Shown: one piece after another, positions 12,001 to 23,092 of the stretch | Numbering within the stretch: position 1 is the first letter of the stretch | Layout: every line of letters starts with the position of its first letter | Source: Rhinopomastus cyanomelas | Taxonomy: Eukaryota; Chordata; Aves; Bucerotiformes; Rhinopomastidae | Reading direction: 5' to 3' | Length of the DNA stretch: 64,000 nt | NCBI GenBank assembly: GCA_013400115.1 | Contig: VXBP01004231.1 | Span: 186,001-250,000, forward strand | The notes under the pieces: generated by a model | What the model was told of the DNA's origin: nothing | Seen by the model: only the letters and a program-made list of their open reading frames with translations | Database searches by the model: none | Program-made: the position numbers and the translations under genes

Positions 12001-13280
12001 AGTTTGAGTCTTCAACCCGTGACTACTTTTCTTCACCAAAGAAGTAGATAAACCTAAAAAGAATTTACCAAGTCAGAATTTTTTTCCTGGTAAACATTTT
12101 TTTGCTGGTAAATATTTTTTCCCTAACTCCTGCTCACTTCCTTTATGGATGGACCGTACCAAGAAGCCTGCTGCAATCTGTGGTGCGTCTAGGAGGTGCT
12201 TGTATGCTGTGGACTTTATCACAAGGTGATCGCAGAGGTCCGAGCCTGCACCAAGGTGCAGATCAATCCTAGCAGCTTTCTGCAGCCCCCTCAGTGGGGG
12301 ATTGCTCCTCAGAGGATGTTTGCAGCTGTGGGGTGTAAGACACCTGAGGTCTACCCAGCTAAGCTGTCCTGTCTGTGCCACAGCATGCTCCAACCCCAGG
12401 CTGGGTGCTGCTCAGGGAGGTTTAAGTGCGACTGCTTAAGGCTAACATCCTGCAGTTTCATGTACTTAGTGGAGCATGCTGTTTATTTTCTGTTTCCAAA
12501 GAGGAAGGTATGGACAGGTACCAGTAAGACAGTAGATGGGCTGGCCATTGCAGAGGTGCATTTGTGACTGCAGAGCTCACATGCATCCCCTGGCTTATTA
12601 TTCCATGTTTCTGATACCTACCCTGAATCTTGTTATTTGGGATGTTTTCTTTTTGTATTCAGGACGTTTAATTTAGGATGTGATCCTTTTTCTGAGCATG
12701 ACATATCTTAGTTACAGGTCAGAGCGTGGCTTTTCTAATGCTATCATGCCAGTCAAGTGAGAATCGTTTAACATCACCCAACACTTGGAGCTGTCAATGT
12801 CCTGATTATGATAACCTGCTTCCTCTTCCCTGCAACATGTCACCCATTAGCATTCCAGCTGCATTACACACTCTCTTTAGGGAAACAAAGTTAGGGCACC
12901 AGGCTTTCCTAACAGTAAACAAGGTGACTGACGTGTTGAACACTCTGGGTTCAGCTGTAGCAGTTAATAGAGGTGAATGCTTGCTTGGAGAAAAAACTTT
13001 CAGGTGGCTAAATTTAGGAAAAAATACAGAATCTTGAAGTGTATTTCAGATTGACCCTTCAATTCATTTGGGATTTTTCAAAATTTGCATATTCAATAGC
13101 AGTTGTTATTTAATTGAATAATTATTTACTTGGCATCAATTATTTAATTGAAAATTTTTAATCTCATCTCTGTATTTGTTGTAAGCCTGTAGCCAGCTCC
13201 TGGCTGCTGAATGCACTGAAGAAGTGACTTTGATTTCAAAGCTCACCTTGAATTAAGGAAGCAATCACAATTTTGGTCAA
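9059..13280. other. Unique non-coding sequence
   Basis: No gene recognised. A minus-strand frame of 186 codons ending at 9015 runs into the CR1 tail at 9007-9058, so its C-terminus is repeat-derived; the rest has no known domain. The block at 9840-10470 is richer in GC and CpG than its flanks, unexplained. Short imperfect tandem repeats lie at 12079-12114. Confidence 0.6.
12079..12114. repeat. 18-bp imperfect tandem duplication
   Basis: TTTTTTTCCTGGTAAACA is followed directly by TTTTTTTGCTGGTAAATA, with two mismatches in 18, and then by another T run. This is a slippage-type duplication anchored on T runs. Confidence 0.75.
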
Positions 13281-14093
13281 AGAATCATAGACTCATTAGA
13301 GATTGGAAGGGACTTCGGAAGATCAGATCATCTAGTCGAATCCTATGACACAGCAGGATCAGTCACACAGGAACACATCCAGGTGGGTCTTAAACGTCTC
13401 CAGTGAAGGAGACTCCACAACCTCCCTGGGCAGCCTGTTCCAGTGCTCTGTCACCCTCTGCTCCTTCTGATATTTATATGGAACCTCCTGTGTTCCAGCT
13501 AACACACATTGCCTCTTGTCCTATCACCAGATGACATTGAGAAGAGCCTGGCTCCATCCTCCTGACAACCACCCTTCACATATTTATAGACATTAATGAG
13601 GTCACCACTCAGTCTTCTCTTCTCCAAGATAAAGAGACCCAGCTCCCTTAGCCTCTCCTCATAAGGGAGGTGCTCAACCTCCTTCATCATCCTCGGTGCT
13701 CTATGTTGGACTCCCTCCAGCAGCTCCACATCCCTCTTGAACTGAGGGGACCAGAACTGGACCCCTCAGTGGTGTCCAGATGTGGTCTCACTAGTGCAGA
13801 GTAGAGGGGGAAAAGAACCTCTCTTGATCTGCTAACCACCCCCTTCTGATCCACCCCAGGTTGCTTTTGGCCCTCTTGGCCACAAGGACATACTGCTGGC
13901 TCATGGTCATCCTGCTGTCCACCAGGACCTCCAGGTTCCTTTCTCCTACACTGGTCTTTAACAGGTCAGTCCCCAGCTTATACTGGTTCCTGGGGTTGTT
14001 CTTGCCCAGATGCAAGACTCTACACTTGCCCTTGTTATACTTCATTAAATTTCTCCCTGCCCAGCTCTACAGCCTGTCCAGTCTTGCTGAATC
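13281..14093 (-). mobile_element. CR1 LINE, 3' 0.8 kb, minus strand
   Basis: A 5'-truncated CR1 in reverse orientation. Its 3' tail (AGAATCATAGACTCATTAG and TTGGAAGGGAC on the plus strand) is at 13281-13315, and its truncated 5' end is near 14093. Translated on the minus strand it shows the CR1 ORF2 C-terminal region: NKGKCRVLHLG near 14030, then LEVLVDSRMTMSQQ, then MMKEVEHLPYEERLRELGLF near 13690-13650, then VYKYVKGGCQEDGARLFSMS near 13600-13540. The two halves lie in different frames, so it is not functional. It is the largest minus-strand repeat in the window. Confidence 0.96.
13499..14045 (-). pseudogene. CR1 ORF2 C-terminal remnant
   Basis: Remnant of the CR1 reverse-transcriptase polyprotein downstream of the catalytic RT motifs. 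One open segment spans 14045-13791 and a second, in another frame, spans 13729-13499, so at least one frameshift separates them. Recognisable blocks are CRVLHLGKNNP, AKSNLGWIRRG and EHLPYEERLRELGLF. The endonuclease and catalytic RT parts are absent because of 5' truncation. It is an inactive remnant inside the CR1 listed at 13281-14093. Confidence 0.88.
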
Positions 14094-15636
14094 CCAAGTG
14101 TTCCACTGGAAAGACAGTAAACACTCATTCAGAGTGTATTTATATTTGTTAAATTATTATTTAGCGACAACAACAAAAGATACTAGAAACCAAACCAGAA
14201 AGGATCTTTTGAAATAAAAATTCCATCCATTTGCTGAAATAAGACTGATAGTTTTCCTTGTATTTTTTCCAGTCCAATTTACAAAGTCCTAGGGGATATT
14301 AAGTAACAAATGAGACATGAGCTTCCCATATGCTGTTCCTATGAAAAAAAGATCAATGTGGTTTTGGGTTGCATTCACCAGGCACCCTATCATCATCTAT
14401 CGGAGCAGGAAGCTAATAATCTTCCTTTATGTGGTTTTAGGATGCACAACATGCTCTTGCAATGCTGTGTTCAGTTGTGGGCATCTTATTACCAGAAAGA
14501 TATTGACAGATCATAAAAGCACAAGGGCTCAGGTCATCTTCATTTGTCACAGCAGTGTGACATTCCACCCTTCTCCTTCTCCCAAGAGTGAAAAAAGCAC
14601 AACAGGATTTGTCTCTAGAAATATTCTGATTTATTTATTAGCAAGTTATGGTAATAAATGCATTGTTCTCATATTGCATTATGCAAGTTTAAACGACCTG
14701 CCGGTCTTGTGAGAGCAGTCGGGAGTCCTCGCTATGTATAGAAAAGCCAGAAGGCTGAGAGTGCAAATGGGAAGTATAAGATGATATTGCTGTGTATTTC
14801 CTGCATGAGAATGGCAAAGCCATTTGCTAAGAGTTGTTGATATTTAGGAGTCTTTGCAGGACACCAGAAGACCATGTCATGTCCGTAAGGACAGCTGTTT
14901 TTCCCATTCGTGCAGGCATTACTATTATTTTAAATTTTTAGAAACCTGTAAATACTCTGCAGCTGATCACACTTGTCTCCTTTGTAGAGTATTATTAATG
15001 CTGCTTCGTTAGTAATGTATTTGTACCACAATCTTCTGTGATTTTACAGATTTAACCAGTGATTTCATTAGTCAGTGCCCAAAGAAAACATTTCTCATTT
15101 CCTCAGTTGTGGAACCTGGAAACACTATGAAAAGGCAGAAGGTGCACTTTGGGTCTCTCACTCTTGGGAAAGCTGAAATTCTTCTTTAAGCACCAAAACC
15201 AATTTAAAAATGTAAAGAGTCTGAAGTTGTGTAAGAATAGTAATAATACTGCCAGGACTATGCATTTGCATGTCATGTTTCTGTTGCCTTCACTACCCCA
15301 GATAGACCCAGTGTGCACTCACTGCATGATGCTGCCCTGAGTTCCCTCTTCCTTGGAAGCAGCGTTTTCCACAACAGGGTATTTGCTCAGATCTCTGCTT
15401 AAACCTTCGTACTGCAGTTTGTGCAACCTGCATGTTGTGCTGAAAGCTCAAAAGATTTGTAGAGAAGAACCAGGATGCCTGCTGGCCCTTCAGTCCTGTT
15501 CCATATGTACGCACTTCCAAATGCCACAAAACCGGGAAATTCCTCTTGCCGCTGACACACACGCGTCCTGAGGAGCTGCTGCCTAAGGCGAGTTTGTGCC
15601 AGCGTCCCGTTCCCACTGGCTGCGTGCACATCTGTG

Positions 15637-15756
15637 CTGCTGTGCTCCTGGTCACTTGGCGCCAGGCAGGGCTACTGCCGTGCTCCTGGTCACTTGGCGC
15701 CAGGCAGGGCTACCGCTGTGCTCCTGGTCACTTGGTGCGAGGCGAGGCTGCTGCTG
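15637..15756. repeat. Minisatellite, 38-bp unit, three copies
   Basis: Three successive copies begin with TGCTCCTGGTCACTTGG at 15643, 15681 and 15719, an exact 38-base period. The first two units are nearly identical (through GCGCCAGGCAGGGCTAC); the third has drifted (GTGCGAGGCGAGGCTG). The unit contains the near-palindrome TGGCGCCA. Since 38 is not a multiple of three, a reading frame changes phase at each copy, which argues against coding. Confidence 0.93.
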
Positions 15757-16339
15757 CCTCTCATGCAGTGTGCGCCACTCAGTGAGATGCAGATCTCAGA
15801 GCCTCGCTCCCCTGCCTCAGCCTTTCCATCCCCTGCCTTCACCCCTCAGCTCCGTGACAAAAGTTTGGCAGCAGCAGTGCTGCAGCTTTTTGTTTGCTGC
15901 AACGGGAACTCTGGGCAATGCGCGAACACGTCTGCCCTGCTGAGGGACCCTGTCTCGCAGAGAGCATCTCCAGTAGTTCCAGTGGCTCATCCTGGACAGG
16001 CTGCACTGCTCCGGAACAACAAATGGTGGAGCTGTTGCTTTGAGAAATGGGGATGATCCTGTCCCCGCTCCCAAACTGGTGCAGAACGGGGAGCTGGCGA
16101 ACTGCTGAAAGAACAGTTCTGTCTGTTAGACAGATGCCAGCGGAAGACAGAAACGCATTATAGCTCAAAAGACTTTTTAGTTGTCTTTAATATTAATAGT
16201 ACATTAATTAATATAAAAGCTATATTAGTATTTTGCTATATGAAAAAATTAAGCTGCCTTAGTTTTTATAAGACAGCTACAGTGAAAAAGTTGGCTAAAG
16301 TAGCCTTCTGATTCTATAATCTTCACTGTTGAAGCTGGC

Positions 16340-16366
16340 ATAAACTAGAGATAAACTAGAGATAAA
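16340..16366. repeat. 11-bp tandem repeat, about 2.5 copies
   Basis: ATAAACTAGAG is repeated exactly at 16340-16350 and 16351-16361, followed by a partial ATAAA. It is a small slippage array. Confidence 0.8.
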
Positions 16367-16613
16367 TGTACCTCACGTGTTCCTTTTAAAATTCAAAAAT
16401 TCTGTTCACGCGTAGCAATTAATATCTTAGCTCTGTAACAACAAAGAAGTCAGGTTTGCATTTTAATGCTTAGAAGGTAGAGAAAAAGTAGGCTGTGGAT
16501 TTTCTAACACACTCAGTGTTCAAATACTTGTTTAATACTTGCAGTATTTTCAACAAAGCAGTTCAAATCACTCATTAGGAATTTATGGAGCTGAGTCAGA
16601 AAAGGCAGTGTAA

Positions 16614-16639
16614 GAATAATATCTTTTATAATATTATTC
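16614..16639. repeat. AT-rich inverted repeat
   Basis: GAATAATAT at 16614-16622 pairs perfectly with ATATTATTC at 16631-16639 across an 8-base loop. Such hairpins are common in AT-rich DNA. Confidence 0.5.
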
Positions 16640-17569
16640 CAACATTCCAAGTTGTATTTCCTGAATTCCTCAGGAATCTTTATCTGTGTACAAATCTTTA
16701 TCTGACTACTTTTCAGAGATCTGTCCTAATGAATGTGTAAGGTCCACAATTTCAAATGAGACAGTAAGGACAGGGTTGAAAGAGCTAAAAGTAATTCATA
16801 CCATGCAGACATCGTTACGAAACACAGGTAATAGATATGGATGTGACTGCTAGAGTAGTTTACCTTCTCTAGATCCTTGCAAATGGATATATTTCTAGGA
16901 CATAAATGTGTGTGTGCAGGTTTAAATATCTATTCAGCTATGTCTGCATAGACTAGGAAGTCCCCCTCCCCAGATAAGTCTTTCACCCCTGTCATTGCAG
17001 TACATCTGCAAAAGCACAAACCTTTGCTCCACTGGCAGTGCCACAGCCTAGACACTTGCTAGTGCCACCCCAGCTACTGGTATCGACAGATTTGGGCCAG
17101 AAAGATGTGGCTTGTCCTCCTTAAAACTGTGAGTTCTGCTTGGATACACAGCCACCATGTGGTAGTCAGTAGGACATTCATTACGTGGCAAAGTCGCTAG
17201 CATGTCCTGGCTTTGCCATTGCACGGTGTGATTGGTAACTTGACCGCAGCTTGTTCCAGTCAGTGGAAACCCAAACTGAAACAGAAGGCCCCCATGCCCT
17301 CAAATCCAGCCTTCCAACATGCATGGAAGCTCACATCCAGCTCCAAAGAGCATGGAGCATTGCAGTGCCGTTTGGTTCTGAGCAGCTGTGTGGAAGCTGG
17401 CCAGCCAAGAAAGCCCCTCTCTCTGTTTCTGCAGTCGCCATTATCTTTTTCTTCAAGTGAGAGAGACTGCTTATTGTCATGTGACATCTGCCTTTGATAT
17501 TCCTCAGCAAGAATAATGGATGGGGTTCTTCTCAGAGCCTAAAGGACCTACCTGTGTCTCTAGCTGGCA

Positions 17570-17893
17570 GCAGTGGCAGACACCCTCAGGGCTGTGCAGC
17601 CAGTCAGCAAGACCTGGGCAGGCTGCAGAGTTGGGCTGAGAGGAATCTAATGAAGTTCAACAAAGGTAAGTGTAGGGTCCTGCACCATGGCGGGAATAAC
17701 CCCATACACTAGTACAGCAGGTTAGAGGGGACCTGCTGGAAAGCAGCCCTGGGAGTTCTGGTGGACAGCAGTGTGCTCTTGTGGCCAAGAAGGCTAATGG
17801 CTTCCTGGGGTGCACTAAAAGACTGTGACCAACTTGCGGAGGGAGTTTCTTAACCCTACCTACTCTGCCCTGGTGAGGCCACATCTGGGGTAC
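17570..17893 (+). mobile_element. CR1 LINE internal fragment lacking its 3' end
   Basis: Plus-strand CR1 ORF2 C-terminal segment. Landmarks are CAGCAAGACCTGGGCAGGCT near 17610, AATGAAGTTCAACAAAGG near 17650, GTGGACAGCAGTGTGCTCTT near 17760-17780, and CTACTCTGCCCTGGTGAGGC near 17860-17880. It stops after CCACATCTGGGGTACT. CR1 copies normally keep the 3' tail and lose the 5' part, so absence of the tail implies a later deletion or rearrangement. No intact frame remains. Confidence 0.92.
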
Positions 17894-20280
17894 TTTTTCC
17901 TGAAAGAAAAGTGGGAGGAAGCATTTTATAATGTGACAAGATATAAAAGATGATCAGACATTGCCAGAAAGCTGAATGGACACCTCTAGAATTTGAAACC
18001 TACCGCTGGCTCCTTTCTAAAAATCTGGGTAGTTGCAAAGAGGCTGCTGCTGCTCTTCAACTGAACCAGCGACAAAGGTTTTAATTTATATCTCATAACC
18101 AAAAGCAGTTTGGAGAGTGTTTAAACTTCTCTTCTACAACGGAAACCTGTGCTTGCAAAGCTGATGCTGCCACCAAATTCCCAGGGAACACTGGTGTCCT
18201 AGTCTTCAAAGAAGCAGAAGTGGTGCTGGAGGGAGGAAGGGCTCACTCTGGAGGTGCCTCTGGATCTCAAGCATTCTAATCAAGTTTCTAATTTTTCAAA
18301 ACCTTCTCCTGGAGCACACGCACTATGGCTTTAATAACTCCTTTTGGTAAGATACTATATCACAGTGACAAAATGCCTCAATTATATTTTTAATCTTTTA
18401 TTTAAAAAACGTCTGAAATGTAATCTGACATTGTAACAGGAAGATGCTTAGTTGGAAGTGGATTTGGGATCTTCATTAGAGTCAGTGGCTTGGAAGGAGG
18501 CATTTAGACCCATCCCATCAGTTTCCGTCTCTGATAATACCAGAGAAAGCCAGTCTAAATAGCTGTCTGGAAAGATTTTCCCCCTGTGGTGCTGTGCTTT
18601 AAATGAGAGGATTATGAAGTTTTCAATGCAGCTATGTGTAATTTATATTAAACTGAAGTAGATCTTATTATTTCTGAGGCTACGCTTGAGCCTTTGGTTT
18701 CAGGGTGATGAATTATTTCAGCAGTATTCTGCGCATTAACTCCCTTCTTACAATGGATGCAAATGATTGAGAGATGGGAAGCGACTGCGTCGCTTCCTTA
18801 CTTTGATGCTGCAGCACTACAAAGCACAGAAAGTAGATGTCAAAACTGTTCAGCTTTTGCCAGACCAGTATCTCTGCAAATATCTTCATGTATTTCTCAT
18901 GTAGGAATTCCCAGCAAGATCAATCTGCTGATGGCTGATGGCCAGAACTAAGACATTTGTAGGCTATTAAGGTCCACAGAAGCTTGAGATCTGCAGCTAC
19001 CTTGAACTATTGAGTTCTCATGAAGACCAAAAACTATTTCTAATTTTCTACTAAATTCCAATTTGAATGGTTTTTGGGGTAGTTTCCTCCTTTACTTGTT
19101 TTGCAGACCCCGTTCACATCTGCTCTGCCATGCATGATGAACAGCTCCTTGTACGAAGCTAACTAGTTTGAAGCTGGCTTACGTTTCCTTGTGCCACAAG
19201 GTACTCCCTGGCTGTCACATCCATGCTGACTGCAATATATATGTACTGATAGCTATAGACAAGCTGGCACCGTGCTACTCTTACGAGTACCAGCTATACC
19301 CACTGATAGTTAAACCAGACAAAATTTCATTTCCATTTGCCCGCAGAAAGATTCATTTGTGCTCTCCTTTCACATTTCCTCTGGGAACATGCTGTTGGAT
19401 CTCTTCATCTGCCCTTAAAATTCCTCTTTATTTGCTTTTACAGACACTTAACTTTTTCCCCCCTGTAACACTTAGGAGGAGAAAGGTAAAGATTATGCAA
19501 AAGCTCACTCAAGGATGTTGATTTTGAAATCATCTGCTTCTGGAGGGAATACCCTAGGCATATTCTGGGGAAGTTAAGCTGTCAGACCTCATTAGCTTTG
19601 CCTTTTCAACCCAGGAAACATCTTTCTCTAGTCTCTTCAACACTTATTAAGATAATTCAAGTCATAATTTTTTTCCTAAATAAAATATATAGGACTTGGT
19701 ATTAGACTGATGCAAAGTGGGGAGTGTGTTCCAGCTGAAGATGTAGCCCTGTGAACAGCCAAAGTGCAGATTAGTTTGCAAAGACTTCTGTGTGCAGTCC
19801 CAACACCGATGAGGCACGAGCTAGCTTTGCACACGTACCTAGGCTGTCTCTTTTTACATGCTGAAAAAAGAGAGTTACCACTAATTAAGACTTTGAAAGC
19901 CATAAAACATCAAGAGGTTCAGTGTGGGCTGTATAAAATTTAATGCTGTACTGGTGAAATATTATTGTACAGTCTATATTTGAGAAACAGAACATGACTC
20001 TGTAAATAATTCTTGCTATTTTCACACTCTCAGTTAGTTACTCAGCACTTTGCAACCAACATCCCGGAGCTGTGTGTTTTTACCTTCTCATAAGGTGTTT
20101 TGCAAATAAATATTCATAGATACTGGAAATACAAGGCCAAGAGTTTGTCTGGCAAGCAAAGGCTGTTGCAAGACTTCATGGATGTTATCGTTCCAAAGAT
20201 GGGCAAAAAAATGTTACTGAGGTAGCTGAGTAATAATGAAGCTAATAGGAACATTTTAATACTAGCATTTTTTTTACCTG

Positions 20281-20300
20281 TATAATCAAGCTTGATTATA
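20281..20300. repeat. Perfect 20-bp palindrome
   Basis: TATAATCAAGCTTGATTATA is its own reverse complement with no spacer. It includes AAGCTT at the centre and two mirrored homeodomain-like TGATTAT/ATAATCA half sites. It could be a dimeric binding site or a cruciform-prone sequence; function is not shown. Confidence 0.85.
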
Positions 20301-21570
20301 TATGTGTACATATACCCACACTGACCAATGAACCTCAGGAGTCCTTTACTCTTCACTAAGGCCTGTTGAAAAATGAATGAACTTTGCTGGATTTATCTGT
20401 ACTTGGCTGCTTCTGTTGTAGAGGCTAAAGCACGCAGTTTGTTCACAGTGAGCCCCTGGTTAGTTATTTTGTACACGCGCTAGCACTGGTTAAATTAATC
20501 CACGTTAAGCGACACCAGCGTTAACTCTGATTTAGCAGCAGGTATTACCACCCAGCACGTCTGACAAAGTAGTTTTGCTAGAAGAAATATTAAGGCCGCG
20601 CACGCTTGCAACAGCAGCGGGCAGTTAAGCTGTTGTACTGCAATTACATTTCACTGGATGGAGGACTTCTATGCAAAACGTTGCTGTACGACTGAACACT
20701 GGATCATGTTCCTGCCAGCAAGTGATGCATCTGATCAGTGTGATTACAGTCAGGACTGAATCAGGAAATGAACTGTCAGAGTCAATCGACAGTTATCCTG
20801 CTTTTGGAGATTTGTAGCTGCATCGCTCAGAAACGGACTGGAGAGAGTGGACCAGTAAATGCTTATGAGCTGCTGAAGAAAAAGAAACCTGTGGACCTGA
20901 AACCAGACACAACCTGAGGAGCAGCGTGTGCTTTGCCTTCATACAGGCTGGGATTTGAACTGTTTCACAAATCCATCAACTAAACCACAGCATAGAAACA
21001 GGAAAAGAAACACAGCAGAAAATGAATCCACTGTGCTTCTGACATCAGCACGAGTGGAGATGGATTTAATCTTTCTTCCCAACATAGCATCTAATCACCC
21101 CAAACCTTATTGCTATCACAGTCTAGGTGCTCAGGTACTCGCCAAAGGTCTCTGTAATAGCCAAACAATGGGAATGTTGATGGGAAATGTTAGAAAAACT
21201 CAGTGATTCAAGGTATTATGGAGTGGTGGCATGAGGAAGGAAATTTGGACCCAAACATCCTGGGGAGCTCCTCCCTACTGCCCTGTTACAGCAGAAGCAG
21301 AAATACAAGGGCGAGAAATGTGTCCTTGCAGCAGCAGTCTCTGATTCCAGTCTTTCTTTCAGTCAGTTTGGTGGCTTCCTGAATTGCAACGAATGTGAAG
21401 CTGGCCCTTCCATCCCTGGGAAGATTGTGTGACCCCTGGCACATACCTGGCCTCATCCTGCTTCCTTCAGCAGCCCTTCAGCCCCTGCTGCTCTGGCAGA
21501 CTCCAACTTCTATGAAAGTCTCTCCTTTCCTCTTCATGCCGCATCCCAACACATGGAAGCTTCTCCCTCC

Positions 21571-21590
21571 TGGTAACTGCTGGTAACTGC
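21571..21590. repeat. 10-bp exact tandem duplication
   Basis: TGGTAACTGC occurs twice in direct succession; a slippage duplication. Confidence 0.8.
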
Positions 21591-21886
21591 TCTAGGGGAA
21601 GGACAAGCAGGACTCCACTCATAAATGCATAAAATTGAAAACAAACACTGGAAAACTGAGAAGAAGGAATTGAAGCCAGTATTGCTCTTCAGGCTGGGAC
21701 ACTCCTTTCTTTGAAAGCATGACAGAAAGAGAAGGCACAGCTGCATCCCCCTTCATCCAGATGCTCAGGGGACACCTCACTCACCTTTTTCTTCCTCCAT
21801 GACTTTCAAGATCCCTCTCATCCCGTTATCCCTGTACTGTTAACTGCTTCCTGCTGAAGTGACTTGACTTCAGCAAAGGGACTTGG

Positions 21887-22028
21887 CAGAGTCCCCATCA
21901 CTGGAGGCTTTCACGGTGAGATTGGTATGTAGCAGATAGCCTCATCAAAGCATCCTTTCCCATGAAAGTCTGGACCAGATGATCTTCTGAGGCCTTTTCC
22001 AACCTGGGCTGTTCTCTGATTCTATGAC
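21887..22028 (+). mobile_element. Older CR1 LINE 3' fragment
   Basis: Plus-strand CR1 of a more diverged subfamily. It shows CATCACTGGAGGCTTTCACG, then GACCAGATGATCTTCTGAGG, then CTTTTCCAACCTGGGCTGTT and a GATTCTATGACTG tail. The terminus reads CCAACCTGGGCTGTTCT rather than the CCAATCCCTAAT of the common group, so this is a separate, probably older insertion. Confidence 0.82.
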
Positions 22029-22892
22029 TGTTCAGGGGTTAACTGAGCCAGAAGAATTCTGCATGATTCTGCAGAGAAAGAAATGTGGCATTCATGTAGA
22101 AAGACTTTTTGTATCAGGCTAGGGCTGATAACGCTGTTCCAGTCTAAGTTTACTTCGGCATGCTGGCAGCATGGCCAGACCTTCACCTGTGTCTCTACAG
22201 AGCACGGGAACATGGTCATCCCCTTCCATTAGTGTTGGGCCATTGGGCACCCCAGAATGTGAAGCTGCACTACAGAAAGGAGTCTCATGACCTGGCAGTT
22301 AGGGCACCTGGCTAGAAGTGGGAAATCCTGGGATTTGCTGCCTTTTCCTTTGATGTAAGTTTTGCGCTGAACACACTTTAGATAAAAGTGAAACCACTGC
22401 GAAGTCTGTTCCTGGGATGTTAGAGGAGAGGCATCTACACCAAGAAGCCTGGCATGAGTGAAAGAGGAGGGCTGTAGAGATGCTGGTGTTCAAAAGGTGA
22501 GTAGAACTTTCCAGTCCAGTTTAGTATCCACAGACCTTAGAATTCCAGAAACAAATGAGCATATGGATATCAGAGCCTATATACTGGGGGTGATATTGCA
22601 ACTGTAAGGAAAGAGCTGTGCTACTAATGTGCCTGAAGAATGCTGCCTCTACCACTGCTGCAGAATCAAGTTAAAACACGGAAAATCTAATGCAAAAATA
22701 CAATATTGCTGAAAATATTTACTCTTAGGGGGTTTCCCAGCTTTGAGCCAAGACTGCAGTGCTTAGGGCGGGGGGAAACGGTGCTAATGGGCATTTCAAA
22801 AGAAAAAAATGAATCAAATTGCAATAGGATTCACTGACCATTGTAACAGATTCTAGTCCCGACTGGATTGTCCTGTGTCATTCTGCACATTT
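22029..22892. other. Unique non-coding sequence
   Basis: No gene, repeat array or clear regulatory signature seen. Open frames are at most 65 codons. Confidence 0.65.
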
Positions 22893-22965
22893 TCATGGAA
22901 TCATAGAATGCTTTGGGCTGCAAGGACCTTTAGAGGTCATCTAATATACCCACCCTATTCGAGGT
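22893..22965 (-). mobile_element. CR1 LINE tail fragment, minus strand
   Basis: CATGGAATCATAGAATGCTT, GGGCTGCAAGGACCTTTAG and AGGTCATCTAATATACCCACC are the reverse complement of a CR1 terminus. Its internal signature (GCTTTGGG) differs from the common group, so it is a different subfamily from the plus-strand tail just downstream. The inner edge is uncertain. Confidence 0.82.
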
Positions 22966-23008
22966 TCCAACCTTGTTTGCTGCCAAGTCCTTCAGTGCTG
23001 TGCAGATT

Positions 23009-23092
23009 GGTTCTAGGTGATGCTGCTGTGGCAGGGGGATTGAACTAGATGATCTTTTGAGGTCCCTTCCAATCCCTGATGATTCTGATTCT
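23009..23092 (+). mobile_element. CR1 LINE terminal fragment, plus strand
   Basis: GTTCTAGGTGATGCTGCTGT, then GGCAGGGGGATTGAACTAG, then GATCTTTTGAGGTCCCTTCC and an AATCCCTGATGATTCTGATTCTT tail. It lies about 45 bases to the right of the minus-strand CR1 tail at 22893-22965, giving a tails-outward pair. Confidence 0.92.

Larger units (their letters stand above)
14094..17569. other. Unique non-coding sequence with a GC-richer block
   Basis: No gene recognised. Between about 15540 and 16060 the composition shifts to higher GC with more CpG, and this block holds the 38-bp minisatellite. Several overlapping open frames there simply read the repeat in different frames. The remainder is AT-rich and holds two small repeats listed separately. 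Confidence 0.6.
17894..21886. other. Unique non-coding sequence
   Basis: No gene recognised; open frames are at most 117 codons and lack domains. The stretch holds the perfect palindrome at 20281-20300, a modest cluster of CpG sites around 20470-20620, and a 10-bp exact tandem duplication at 21571-21590. Confidence 0.65.

Noticed and set aside
13861..14217. Plus-strand frame of 118 codons
   Set aside because: It is the antisense reading of the minus-strand CR1 ORF2 remnant and runs into unique sequence.
15546..16168. Overlapping plus-strand frames with repeated peptides such as SLGARQGY, and minus-strand frames
   Set aside because: The repeated peptides are the 38-bp minisatellite read in successive frames; the period is not a multiple of three, so no frame is maintained.
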